64,000 nt of DNA from Garicola koreensis (GTDB lineage: Bacteria; Actinomycetota; Actinomycetes; Actinomycetales; Micrococcaceae): NCBI RefSeq assembly GCF_014195445.1, contig NZ_JACIBT010000001.1, positions 496,001-560,000 of the forward strand. The letters run 5' to 3'. A program made the translations under genes and the position numbers. The notes beneath the pieces were generated by a model. It was not told the DNA's origin. It saw only the letters and a program-made list of their open reading frames with translations, and ran no database searches. Of this stretch, positions 55,722 through 63,627 are shown in pieces. Positions within the stretch are counted from its first letter, which is position 1; the number at the start of each line of letters is the position of its first letter.

Positions 55722-56708
55722 GCTGTACTTCTGATTCAGCTGCCGCTGCGTGCGGCTTCCGCTGACAGCTCTGCGCTGCAGCGTTTCACGGATCTTGGGC
55801 CGAATGCCCTGGGGAGGGCGAATCATCCCCTCCTGAGCGACGGTGGCGACCAGCTGACCATCGCGGGTGTAGATCGAACCGGTGCCCAGTCCGCGCGAAC
55901 CCTGGGCGCTGGGTGATTCCTGCAGATAGAGCAGCCACTGATCAGCCCGGGCGTCGCGGTGCCACCAGAAGGCGTGGTCCAATGAGGCGACCTTCAGGCT
56001 CGGCTTGGCCCAGTAGTAGCCGTGAGCACGCAGCACCGGTTCTAACAGCGTGTAGTCGGAGGCGAAAAGGATCGCCGCCCGGTGGATATTGGGGTCATCC
56101 GGCAGCAGTTCGCGCGTCTTCATCCACACCGCGTTGGTTGCTCGCAGGTCTCGGTCCGCGTCGAGATAGATGGGACGGTCGATGTGGCGAATCTCAAAGG
56201 GCCTGCCGTGGCCCCACTCCTGGGCCACCGGATGCTTCACATGACTCACTAGCTCCTCCGGGGCCGCCAAATCCTCCGGTTGGGGGATGTTCTCCGGCAT
56301 CTGCTGCTGGTGGGTCAGGCCCGCAGAGGGCTTCTGAAAGCTGGCGATCATCGACAGGATCGGCTTGCCGTCCTGATAGGCCTGGGACCGTCGGGCAGAG
56401 AATGAGCCGCCGTCGCGCAGCTCATCGACCACCACCTCAATCGGCTTTTTCGCATCCCCGGGTCGCAGAAAGTAGCCGTGCACCGAGTGAACCACCCGAT
56501 CGCTCTGCACCGTGGCCATGGCCGCAGCAGTCGACTGCGCCAGCACCTGACCGCCGAAGACCCGCCAGAACGCCTGCGGAAACACCGGTGCCATAAAGCG
56601 CCGCTGACCGGACTCGGCGTCGGACGCCACGAGCTGCAGCTCCAGCATGTCCACCAGCTGCTTCGCGGCCTCCCGGGGCTCACGTCCCGAGTGCTCAATC
56701 TCCGGCAT
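55692..56708 (-). CDS. tesB: Acyl-CoA thioesterase II
   Basis: A 338-residue double-hotdog thioesterase that hydrolyses acyl-CoA to fatty acid and CoA. The first hotdog has FWRVFGGQVLAQSTAAAMAT, then RVVHSVHGYFLRPGDAKKPI and DGGSFSARRSQAYQDGKPIL. The second has LDHAFWWHRDARADQWLLYL and GSIYTRDGQLVATVAQEGMI, the family ending. AAGGAG stands five bases before the ATG at 56708. It is divergent from the hypothetical gene at 56749. Confidence 0.94.
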   Translation of the reverse strand: MPEIEHSGREPREAAKQLVDMLELQLVASDAESGQRRFMAPVFPQAFWRVFGGQVLAQSTAAAMATVQSDRVVHSVHGYFLRPGDAKKPIEVVVDELRDGGSFSARRSQAYQDGKPILSMIASFQKPSAGLTHQQQMPENIPQPEDLAAPEELVSHVKHPVAQEWGHGRPFEIRHIDRPIYLDADRDLRATNAVWMKTRELLPDDPNIHRAAILFASDYTLLEPVLRAHGYYWAKPSLKVASLDHAFWWHRDARADQWLLYLQESPSAQGSRGLGTGSIYTRDGQLVATVAQEGMIRPPQGIRPKIRETLQRRAVSGSRTQRQLNQKYSSTWRSRYLD

Positions 56709-56748
56709 TGAAGGCTCCTTAAGCGTTGATTTCTGACACAATCATCCT

Positions 56749-57417
56749 ATGACTCAGCTGCTCCGCTTCGCCGAGGCCGCATCGCTCCAGGACCTAGGGA
56801 CGTTCGTCAAACGAGGACGCCGCATCAACGAACAGGGTATCCGACTGCAGGCGGTCGGGACCGTCCTGGCAGCGTGGCTGCCGGTGATGACCCCGGGATC
56901 GTTGAACTCCACGATCCCCGCCGTCCTGGGCCTGCGCACCATGGCGCTGGCAGAGTCGAGCCACGCAGATGTGACCGTGGAGCTGGGCTCCATCAGTGAG
57001 CGGCTGGCCCGGCTGAACCCGGCATCGATGGAGCTGCCGCTTCCGCCGGCAAGCATCAACGCGCCCTGGACGGCCGTCACTCCTCCGCGCTCAGGCTGGG
57101 AACCGCGCGGCCGGCTCTCGGACGCCACCCTGCGCAAGACCGCCGAGGACGGCATCGCCGAAGTCGCCGATGTGGTGCCCGAGACGGCCGGCGCACACGT
57201 GGTGGAGCAGGTTCGCGAACGTGTCTGGGGCCGGGCCGTAGAGCCGGCGCCCTCCGACGACGTGGTGGCAGGCACCCCCATACCGGCCGGGGCGGCCTTC
57301 GGCGCGTTCTCGCTCGGCTTCCTCTCGGCCCAGGGCGGAGTCAGTGACGTCTATTCGCTGGGCAAATGGCTGCGCATCAGCTGCACCGGAGGCTTCATCC
57401 TCTGCCGCGTCAGCTGA
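56749..57417 (+). CDS. Conserved hypothetical protein (actinobacterial)
   Basis: A 222-residue protein without signal peptide or clear membrane span. The N-terminus, LLRFAEAASLQDLGTFVKRG, looks helical. The middle is Pro/Ser-rich, and the C-terminus (AGAAFGAFSLGFLSAQGGVS and LGKWLRISCTGGFILCRV) is mildly hydrophobic. I do not recognise a characterised family, though similar proteins seem to occur beside tesB in related genera. It is separated from the next small membrane protein gene by 26 bp on the same strand. Confidence 0.6.
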   Translation: MTQLLRFAEAASLQDLGTFVKRGRRINEQGIRLQAVGTVLAAWLPVMTPGSLNSTIPAVLGLRTMALAESSHADVTVELGSISERLARLNPASMELPLPPASINAPWTAVTPPRSGWEPRGRLSDATLRKTAEDGIAEVADVVPETAGAHVVEQVRERVWGRAVEPAPSDDVVAGTPIPAGAAFGAFSLGFLSAQGGVSDVYSLGKWLRISCTGGFILCRVS

Positions 57418-57443
57418 GGCGCGTCCATGACTGAGGCGAATTC

Positions 57444-57923
57444 ATGACTGAGACTCCCCGCCCATGGGTTGAGGAGCGTGCTCCGTTGCTCTTCGGCGGT
57501 CTCAGCTTGATCTGGATCATCAGCGGTGGGCTGGTCGCTGCGGTCACCGGGCCATTGGACTTAGAGCACGGGTCGTGGTCTGCGGCCTATCAAGTGCTGG
57601 TCGGCGGAGTTGTTCAAGCGGGGCTGGGCGCCGCCCAGCACGCACTGGCAGCTCAACGACCCGGCGTCCCCATGCTGGTGGCGCAGCTGGCGGCATGGAA
57701 CATGGGCAGTGCGGCCGTCATCGGGGGAACTCTGCTGACCATGCCGCTGCTCGTCGACGCCGGTGGTCTGCTGCTGGTGGTCACGCTGGTGCTGATGATC
57801 CGCACAGTCCGAGGCAGTCGCCAAGGACCTGCGTGGGCTCTGTGGACCTACCGGATACTGCTCACAATAACCCTGATCAGTATTCCCATCGGCCTGGTCC
57901 TGGCGCATCTGCGCGCCCTGTGA
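57444..57923 (+). CDS. Small polytopic membrane protein (hypothetical)
   Basis: A 159-residue protein with four predicted spans: LLFGGLSLIWIISGGLVAAV, YQVLVGGVVQAGLGAAQHAL, GSAAVIGGTLLTMPLLVDAG running into LLLVVTLVLMI, and RILLTITLISIPIGLVLAHL. Lengths of loops are short and no catalytic motif is visible. It starts 26 bp after the preceding hypothetical gene and is probably co-transcribed. No function can be proposed. Confidence 0.6.
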   Translation: MTETPRPWVEERAPLLFGGLSLIWIISGGLVAAVTGPLDLEHGSWSAAYQVLVGGVVQAGLGAAQHALAAQRPGVPMLVAQLAAWNMGSAAVIGGTLLTMPLLVDAGGLLLVVTLVLMIRTVRGSRQGPAWALWTYRILLTITLISIPIGLVLAHLRAL

Positions 57924-57945
57924 GCGTAGCCAGTTCGTCGTGATC

Positions 57946-58107
57946 TCAGACGGAGGGCAGCTGGCGACTGCGTTGGGGGCCGTAGTTGTCCACATCCCAA
58001 CAGGGATCCGGAGACACACCGAGCGCTGCACACAGCAGGCAGCGGGCGGTGCGAACAGTCACCCGGCGTTCAACACTGGTAGCAGCCGCTGGCGGCGACC
58101 AGTTCAC
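57946..58107 (-). CDS. Possible 53-residue small protein with CxxC
   Basis: A GTG at 58107, preceded by GAGGG, opens 53 codons ending at TGA 57946-57948. The product includes TARCLLCAALGVSPDPCWDV followed by DNYGP. The composed second half (GVSPDPCWDVDNYGP) looks protein-like and fills an otherwise empty 235-bp gap. I do not recognise it. It may equally be the tail of a decayed gene. Confidence 0.35.
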   Translation of the reverse strand: MNWSPPAAATSVERRVTVRTARCLLCAALGVSPDPCWDVDNYGPQRSRQLPSV

Positions 58108-58158
58108 GGCCGGCCCTCAGCGGAGAAGTGATCCGAAGGCCGTGGAGTCAGGAAAATC

Positions 58159-58731
58159 ATGTCCGACACAATCACAGTACGAGGCTTCGCCGGCACCGAC
58201 CCGGAGCGCAGAACCCCGCCCTCAGGCACTGAGGTGACCACCGTGAGGCTCGGTTCCACCCCGCGTTGGCGCAACTCCCACACTGGAGAATGGGCCTCCG
58301 GAAGCACCAACTGGTACACCGTGGCAGCCTTCGGGCGACTGGCCGGCAACGTGGCTGAATCCATCAGCAAAGGAGACCCGATCGTCGTGGTGGGCCGTCC
58401 CAAAGTCCGCCAATGGGAGAACGACGACGGCGTCCGCGGCACAGACGTGGAGATCAGTGCCCAGAGTGTGGGCCATGATCTGAGCTTCGGGCGGACCGAG
58501 TTCTCCAAGGTCACCAACGGCAGCTTCCGGTCCGAAGGCCACCAGGAGCCCGCCGAGCAGGATCAGCCGCATCCGCAGCAGTCAGCCGAGTCACCAGAAT
58601 CAGCCGACCCCAGCGAATCCGCTGACCCCGGCGAGTCCCCCGGCCCGGCGGCCGAACCGGCTCAGGACCAGCCCGCTGACCCACAGGCTCCTCCGTGGGA
58701 GGGGGAGCCGCAGCTGCAGCGGGCTGGCTGA
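58159..58731 (+). CDS. ssb: Single-stranded DNA-binding protein paralogue
   Basis: A 190-residue OB-fold protein. The fold covers about residues 1-115, with ITVRGFAGTDPERRTPPSGT, STNWYTVAAFGRLAGNVAES and KGDPIVVVGRPKVRQWENDD. A Glu/Pro/Ser-rich tail of about 70 residues ends EGEPQLQRAG and lacks the acidic DDDIPF-type tip that binds partner proteins. This is typical of an accessory SsbB-like protein rather than the essential replicative SSB beside rpsF. AGGA precedes the ATG at 58159. It ends 9 bp before the convergent ettA gene. Confidence 0.9.
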   Translation: MSDTITVRGFAGTDPERRTPPSGTEVTTVRLGSTPRWRNSHTGEWASGSTNWYTVAAFGRLAGNVAESISKGDPIVVVGRPKVRQWENDDGVRGTDVEISAQSVGHDLSFGRTEFSKVTNGSFRSEGHQEPAEQDQPHPQQSAESPESADPSESADPGESPGPAAEPAQDQPADPQAPPWEGEPQLQRAG

Positions 58732-58740
58732 GACCTCAGC

Positions 58741-60423
58741 TCAGCCGCGGGTGAGTCGGCGGTGGGTCACACGGCTGGGGCGAGCCGCATCGGCGCCGAG
58801 GCGCTCCACCTTGTTCTTCTCATAGGACTCGAAGTTGCCCTCGAACCAGTACCACCGCCCGGGCTCATCCTCGGTGCCCTCCCAGGCCAGAATATGGGTG
58901 GCCACTCGGTCGAGGAACCACCGGTCGTGGGAGATGACCACGGCACAGCCGGGGAACTCCAGCAGCGCGTTCTCCAGTGAACCCAGGGTCTCTACGTCCA
59001 GGTCGTTGGTGGGCTCATCGAGCAGCAGCAGGTTTCCGCCCTGTTTCAGGGTCAGCGCAAGGTTGAGCCGGTTTCGCTCACCGCCGGAGAGCACCCCGGC
59101 CTTCTTCTGCTGGTCCGGGCCCTTGAACCCGAACTGGGAGACATAGGCGCGGGAGGGAATCTCGACCTTGCCGACCTGGATGAAGTCCAAACCGTCGGAG
59201 ACCACCTCCCACAAACTCTTGTCCGGGTCGATGCCGGCACGAGACTGGTCAACGTGGGAGATCTTCACCGAGTCACCGATGGTCAGCTTGCCGTCGTCGA
59301 GGTCCTCCATGCCCACGATACTGTTGAACAGGGTGGTCTTGCCCACTCCGTTGGGGCCGATCACACCGACGATGCCGTTGCGCGGCAGCGAGAACGAAAG
59401 CCCGTCGACGAGCTGACGGTCACCGAAGCCCTTCTGCAGGTTCTCGGCCTCGATGACCTGGGTGCCCAGGCGGGGACCGGGCGGAATCTGGATCTCTTCG
59501 AAGTCCAGCTTCTTCGTCCTCTCTGCCTCATCGGCCATCTCCTCGTAGCGGGCCAGACGAGCCTTGGACTTCGACTGACGGCCCTTGGCATTGGAACGGA
59601 CCCACTCCAGCTCCTCGGCCAGCCGCTTGGCGAGCTTGGCGTCCTTCTTGCCCTGGACCTCCAGGCGAGCGCGCTTCTTCTCCAGGTAGGTCGAGTAGTT
59701 GCCCTCGTAGGGGTAGAGCCGGCCGCGGTCGACCTCGCAGATCCATTCGGCCACATGGTCCAAGAAGTAGCGGTCGTGGGTGACGGCCAGCACAGCGCCC
59801 TCATAGGAGGCCAGGTGCTGCTCGAGCCAGAGTACCGATTCGGCGTCGAGGTGGTTGGTGGGCTCATCGAGCAGCAGCAGATCCGGCTTGGACAGCAGCA
59901 GCTTGCACAGTGCCACGCGGCGGCGCTCACCACCGGAGAGGTGGGTGACCGGCTCATCGCCTGGGGGGCAGCGCAGCGCATCCATGGCCTGCTCCAGCTG
60001 TGAGTCGATGTCCCAGGCATTGGCGGCATCGATCTCTGCCTGAAGCGTGCCCATCTCCTCCATCAGTGCCTCGAAGTCGGCATCCGGGCTGGCCATCTCC
60101 TCGCTGATCTCGTTGAAGCGGACCACCTTCTGGTAGATCTCGCCCACGCCCTCCTGGACGTTGCCCAGCACCGTCTTCTCCTCGTTCAGCGGAGGTTCCT
60201 GCAGCAGGATCCCTACTGAGTAGCCTGCGCTGAGCCGGGCCTCACCGTTGGAAGGCTCGTCGAGGCCGGCCATGATCTTCAGGATCGTAGACTTGCCCGC
60301 GCCGTTGGGGCCGAGCACGCCAATTTTGGCACCCGGGTAGAAGGACATCGTGACGTCATCGAGGATGACTTTGTCGCCCACCTTTTTGCGGGCTCTGACC
60401 ATGTTGTAAATGAACTCTGCCAT
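58741..60423 (-). CDS. ettA: ABC-F ATPase EttA (energy-dependent translational throttle)
   Basis: A 560-residue soluble twin-ABC protein that acts in the ribosomal E site. Walker A motifs are LGPNGAGKSTILKIMAGLDE and IGPNGVGKTTLFNSIVGMED. Signatures are VTHLSGGERRRVALCKLLLS and VLSGGERNRLNLALTLKQGG, each followed by LLLDEPTNHLDAES or LLLDEPTNDLDVET. The arm/linker between the domains and the short C-terminus match EttA. The ATG at 60423 follows a TAGGCT box by seven bases. Confidence 0.95.
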   Translation of the reverse strand: MAEFIYNMVRARKKVGDKVILDDVTMSFYPGAKIGVLGPNGAGKSTILKIMAGLDEPSNGEARLSAGYSVGILLQEPPLNEEKTVLGNVQEGVGEIYQKVVRFNEISEEMASPDADFEALMEEMGTLQAEIDAANAWDIDSQLEQAMDALRCPPGDEPVTHLSGGERRRVALCKLLLSKPDLLLLDEPTNHLDAESVLWLEQHLASYEGAVLAVTHDRYFLDHVAEWICEVDRGRLYPYEGNYSTYLEKKRARLEVQGKKDAKLAKRLAEELEWVRSNAKGRQSKSKARLARYEEMADEAERTKKLDFEEIQIPPGPRLGTQVIEAENLQKGFGDRQLVDGLSFSLPRNGIVGVIGPNGVGKTTLFNSIVGMEDLDDGKLTIGDSVKISHVDQSRAGIDPDKSLWEVVSDGLDFIQVGKVEIPSRAYVSQFGFKGPDQQKKAGVLSGGERNRLNLALTLKQGGNLLLLDEPTNDLDVETLGSLENALLEFPGCAVVISHDRWFLDRVATHILAWEGTEDEPGRWYWFEGNFESYEKNKVERLGADAARPSRVTHRRLTRG

Positions 60424-60430
60424 GGCACTC

Positions 60431-60436
60431 AGCCTA
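60431..60436 (-). promoter_or_regulatory. -10 element of ettA
   Basis: TAGGCT on the minus strand, seven bases before the ATG at 60423. A leaderless transcript is predicted, starting 19 bp after the upstream GAPDH stop. Confidence 0.5.
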
Positions 60437-60442
60437 GTCGCA

Positions 60443-61888
60443 TCAGCCGTCCAGAGGGTATTTGGCCGGCTCCGACTGCGTCATGTGCTCCAGGACGCGC
60501 ACCACCTGAGCCGAGTAGCCGAACTCATTGTCGTACCAGACATACAGAATGGCCTGGGTGCCGTTGACAATGGTGGCCAGGCCATCGACGACGCCGGCCG
60601 CGGTTGAGCCGACAAAGTCAGTGGAGACCACTTCAGCGGAGTCGATGTAGTCCACCTGCTGGGCCAGCGGGCCCTCCAGCGATTGGCTGCGCAGAAACCG
60701 GTTGAGCTCTGCCTTGGTGGTTTCGCGCTCCAGCTCCAGATTGAGGATCGCCATGGACACATCGGGGGTGGGAACACGGATCGCATTGCCGGAGAGCTTG
60801 CCCTGAAGCTCCGGCAGCGCTTTGGCGACTGCCTGGGCGGCACCGGTCTCGGTGAGCACCATATTCAGCGCCGCGGAGCGTCCGCGCCGTTCGCCCTTGT
60901 GGTAGTTGTCAATGAGGTTCTGATCATTGGTGTAGGCGTGGACGGTTTCGACGTGCCCGTGATGAATGCCGTACTCATCCTGCATCAGCTTGGCCACCGG
61001 GGTGATGGCATTGGTGGTGCAGGACGCCGCCGATACCCGGGTGTCCTCCTGAGTGATGGTGCGCTCATTGACCCCGAAGACGATGTTCTTGATGCCGCCC
61101 TTGCCGGGGGCGGTCAGCAGCACCCGTGAGGCGCCCTTGGACTGCAGGTGCTTGGCCATACCCTCTTCATCGCGCCAGATGCCGGTGTTGTCGACCACCA
61201 CGGCATCATCGATCCCATGGGCGGTGTAGTCGACCTCTTCGGGGCTGTCAGCGTAGATCACCTGAATGTAGGTGCCATTGGCGATGATGGCCTGCTTCTC
61301 CTCGTCCACCCGGATGGATCCCGCGAAGGGCCCGTGAACTGAGTCGCGGCGCAGCAGCGAGGCGCGCTTGGCGAGGTCTTCGCCCTTGGCCTTGCGCACC
61401 ACGATGGCCCGCAGCCGCAGTCCGGAGGCGGAGGAGGCATGGCCGACCAGGATCCTGGCGATCAGTCGTCCGATGCGCCCGAACCCGTAGAGGACCACGT
61501 CGCGAGGCTCAGCTCGCCCCTGGCCCTTCTGGCCGACCACGTCGCTGAGCTCCTCGCGCAGGAAGGCCTCCACATCACTGGTGCCGGAGGCCTTGAACTT
61601 ATTGTGCAGCCGGGCCAGATCGATGCTGGCTGCACCCAGGTCCAGGGTGGTCAGCGTCTGCACCAGCGGCAGCGTGTCCCTGATGGGAAGTTCGACTTCG
61701 TCGACCTGCCGGGCGAACCGGTGAGCTTTGAGAATGTCGATGGCGGATTGGTTGACCAGCTGACGGCCGTAGATGCCGGTCACTACATTATTTTCCCGGT
61801 ACAGGCGGCCGATCAGCGGGATCATGGCTTCAGCCTGAGCCTCGCGGTCGATCCATTCGTTGAGGTGTTCGCTCACAGGTGCAGACAC
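60443..61888 (-). CDS. gapB: Glyceraldehyde-3-phosphate dehydrogenase, long GapB-type
   Basis: A 481-residue GAPDH. About 125 extra N-terminal residues (EHLNEWIDREAQAEAMIPLI and on) precede the NAD(P)-binding start VVLYGFGRIGRLIARILVGH. The catalytic cysteine is in VSAASCTTNAITPVAKLMQD, and the C-terminal WYDNEFGYSAQVVRVLEHM is typical. The length matches the second, gluconeogenic GapB of Corynebacterium rather than the 335-residue glycolytic enzyme. That assignment is by length and family knowledge. AGGAGG lies about ten bases before the GTG at 61888. rnpB lies immediately upstream on the same strand. Confidence 0.9.
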   Translation of the reverse strand: MSAPVSEHLNEWIDREAQAEAMIPLIGRLYRENNVVTGIYGRQLVNQSAIDILKAHRFARQVDEVELPIRDTLPLVQTLTTLDLGAASIDLARLHNKFKASGTSDVEAFLREELSDVVGQKGQGRAEPRDVVLYGFGRIGRLIARILVGHASSASGLRLRAIVVRKAKGEDLAKRASLLRRDSVHGPFAGSIRVDEEKQAIIANGTYIQVIYADSPEEVDYTAHGIDDAVVVDNTGIWRDEEGMAKHLQSKGASRVLLTAPGKGGIKNIVFGVNERTITQEDTRVSAASCTTNAITPVAKLMQDEYGIHHGHVETVHAYTNDQNLIDNYHKGERRGRSAALNMVLTETGAAQAVAKALPELQGKLSGNAIRVPTPDVSMAILNLELERETTKAELNRFLRSQSLEGPLAQQVDYIDSAEVVSTDFVGSTAAGVVDGLATIVNGTQAILYVWYDNEFGYSAQVVRVLEHMTQSEPAKYPLDG

Positions 61889-61942
61889 GGGGTTAGTTCC
61901 TCCTGGTGAAGACGTCGTTGTCTCGGACAGAGTCTAGTCGAG

Positions 61943-62315
61943 GGGACGGGTCGGCCGATAAGCCGGGTTCTGTCGTGGACCATCATCCATCTGGGCGCCG
62001 TGTTGCCACGGGCCTCAAGCAGTCAACCCGGATGCTCGGGCGGGCAGCCCTGCAGGAGCCGTGAGGCTCCGCGCATCCTGTTCGACCTTGCTCCGGATGG
62101 GGTTTGCCGAGCCGCACCGGTCACCCGGTGCACTGGTGGTCTCTTACACCGCCGTTTCACCCTTACCCCGGCGTGCCGGGGCGGTCTGTTTTCTGTGGCA
62201 CTGGCCTGCGGGTCACCCCGAGTGGGCGTTACCCACCATCCTGCCCTGCGGAGCCCGGACTTTCCTCGATGCACCTCATCAGTGCACCGCGATGGCCTGG
62301 CCGACCCGTCCTGCA
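61943..62315 (-). ncRNA. rnpB: RNase P RNA (bacterial class A)
   Basis: The minus strand shows the P1 helix formed by GACGGGTCGGCC (62310-62299) with GGCCGACCCGTC (61956-61945). The conserved 5' core GAGGAAAGTCCGGGCTCC is present, as are GGGTAAGGGTGAAACGGCGG and the universally conserved ACAGAACCCGGCTTATCGG near the 3' end. The length of about 370 nt is normal for an actinobacterial type A ribozyme. It processes tRNA 5' ends together with RnpA. Ends are approximate. Confidence 0.95.
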
Positions 62316-62321
62316 GCTAAG

Positions 62322-62327
62322 AGTCTA
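62322..62327 (-). promoter_or_regulatory. -10 element of rnpB
   Basis: TAGACT on the minus strand, which places the RNA 5' end near 62315. It is divergent from the yaaA promoter. Confidence 0.6.
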
Positions 62328-62345
62328 CGCCCCGCAGGGCGCTGT

Positions 62346-62351
62346 TAGTGT
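62346..62351 (+). promoter_or_regulatory. -10 element of yaaA
   Basis: TAGTGT, six bases before the GTG at 62358. A leaderless transcript is predicted. Confidence 0.5.
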
Positions 62352-62357
62352 TCTGGA

Positions 62358-63146
62358 GTGTTTGTCTTCCTGCCTCCCAGTGAGGGAAAAGCCGCCCCGC
62401 CCGATACGTCCCAGAGTCGGCTGGACCTGGATGCGCTGGCCCTGCCGCAGGTGCGTGAGCAGCGCATGCAGGTGCTGGAGGCGCTGATCGAAGCCAGTGG
62501 GCGCCAGGACGCTCAGCAGGTGCTGAAGGTCGGGTCCACGGTGATGGCGGAGGTTGAGGCGAACCGCAGCCTGCTCACCGCCGCGGCGGCACCGGCGCAC
62601 CAGATCTACACCGGAGTGCTGTTCGAAGCGCTCGACGCCGACTCGCTGAGCGCCGTCGAGATGCAGCGTGCCGCCGATCAGGTGCTGATCTTCTCCGGAC
62701 TCTTCGGTGTGACAAATTTCACCGATATGATTCCGGCCCACCGGCTGTCGATGGGCGTGACCCTCTCCCCCTTCGGCGACCACCGGGACCCAGGACGCTT
62801 GGCAAGCTTCTGGCGCTCGGCGTTGGAGACGCACCTGTCCAGCGTGGTGGGTGACCAGCTGGTGATCGACTGCCGCTCCTCCACATACGTGCCGGCATTC
62901 AGACCGGGTGCGCAGCAGACTCTGGTGGTCAACAGTTTCACCCAAAAGCACGGTCAGCGCAGAGTGGTGACGCACTTCGCCAAGCACGCCCGGGGGCTGT
63001 TGGCTGGGATGCTGCTGCGTCAGCCTCAGCTGCCCAGCCGCCCAGACGAGGTCGCGGAGATCGCCTCAGCCCACTGGGAGGTTGAGCTGCGCGAGGCAGC
63101 GGGAAAGCGGCCGCACCAGCTGGACCTCATCGCACGGGCTGAATAG
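62358..63146 (+). CDS. yaaA: YaaA (DUF328) family peroxide-stress protein
   Basis: A 262-residue protein of the YaaA family, which limits free iron and DNA damage during peroxide stress in E. coli. The N-terminus VFLPPSEGKAAP is the family start. QIYTGVLFEALDADSLSAVE, QVLIFSGLFGVTNFTDMIPA and the positively charged core VVNSFTQKHGQRRVVTHFAK follow. The GTG at 62358 is set by the -10 box at 62346-62351. Its last 20 bp overlap the convergent RNase HI gene. Confidence 0.88.
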   Translation: MFVFLPPSEGKAAPPDTSQSRLDLDALALPQVREQRMQVLEALIEASGRQDAQQVLKVGSTVMAEVEANRSLLTAAAAPAHQIYTGVLFEALDADSLSAVEMQRAADQVLIFSGLFGVTNFTDMIPAHRLSMGVTLSPFGDHRDPGRLASFWRSALETHLSSVVGDQLVIDCRSSTYVPAFRPGAQQTLVVNSFTQKHGQRRVVTHFAKHARGLLAGMLLRQPQLPSRPDEVAEIASAHWEVELREAAGKRPHQLDLIARAE

Positions 63147-63579
63147 CGCTGGCTGAGGCATCCCACTCGGTGCCTGCAGCGCAGGCGTCCATCGCCTCAT
63201 TGCTGAGCGCATCGGCGTCGCCGTTCTGCCCGCGCGGGATCCAGGTGTAGGTGATCTGTGCACCGGGCAGCACACCAGCGGCCTCAGCGGCCAAGCGCCG
63301 CATGTCGGCGTGTTTGATCTTCCACCGCCCGCTCATCTGCTCAACCACCAGTTTGGAGTCCATACGGACCTCCACCCGGGCCTCAGCGTCGAGGCTGCGG
63401 ACCAGCTTGAGCCCTTCGACCAGACCGGTGTACTCGGCAACGTTGTTGCTGGCCCGTCCCAGCGGGATCGCCACAGCTGCCAGCACACTGCCCTGCTGGT
63501 TGCGCACCAGGGCTCCGGCACCGGCGATTCCAGGGTTTCCACGGCTGCCGCCGTCTGCCTCAACGATCAAGTCACTCAC
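63127..63579 (-). CDS. Ribonuclease HI family protein
   Basis: A 150-residue RNase H-fold protein that should cut RNA in RNA-DNA hybrids. The four acidic positions are visible: Asp in IVEADGGSRGNPGIAGAGAL, Glu in SNNVAEYTGLVEGL, Asp in VRMDSKLVVEQMSGRW and Asp in RGQNGDADALSNEAM. The C-terminal phosphatase domain found in the mycobacterial Rv2228c homologue is absent; only about 20 residues follow the core. It lies 48 bp after the Nif3-like gene on the same strand. Confidence 0.9.
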   Translation of the reverse strand: MSDLIVEADGGSRGNPGIAGAGALVRNQQGSVLAAVAIPLGRASNNVAEYTGLVEGLKLVRSLDAEARVEVRMDSKLVVEQMSGRWKIKHADMRRLAAEAAGVLPGAQITYTWIPRGQNGDADALSNEAMDACAAGTEWDASASAIQPVR

Positions 63580-63627
63580 GAGCGACCAGCCTATCCCCCA
63601 CCGCGTCGATCAGCGGCACTGGCGCAG

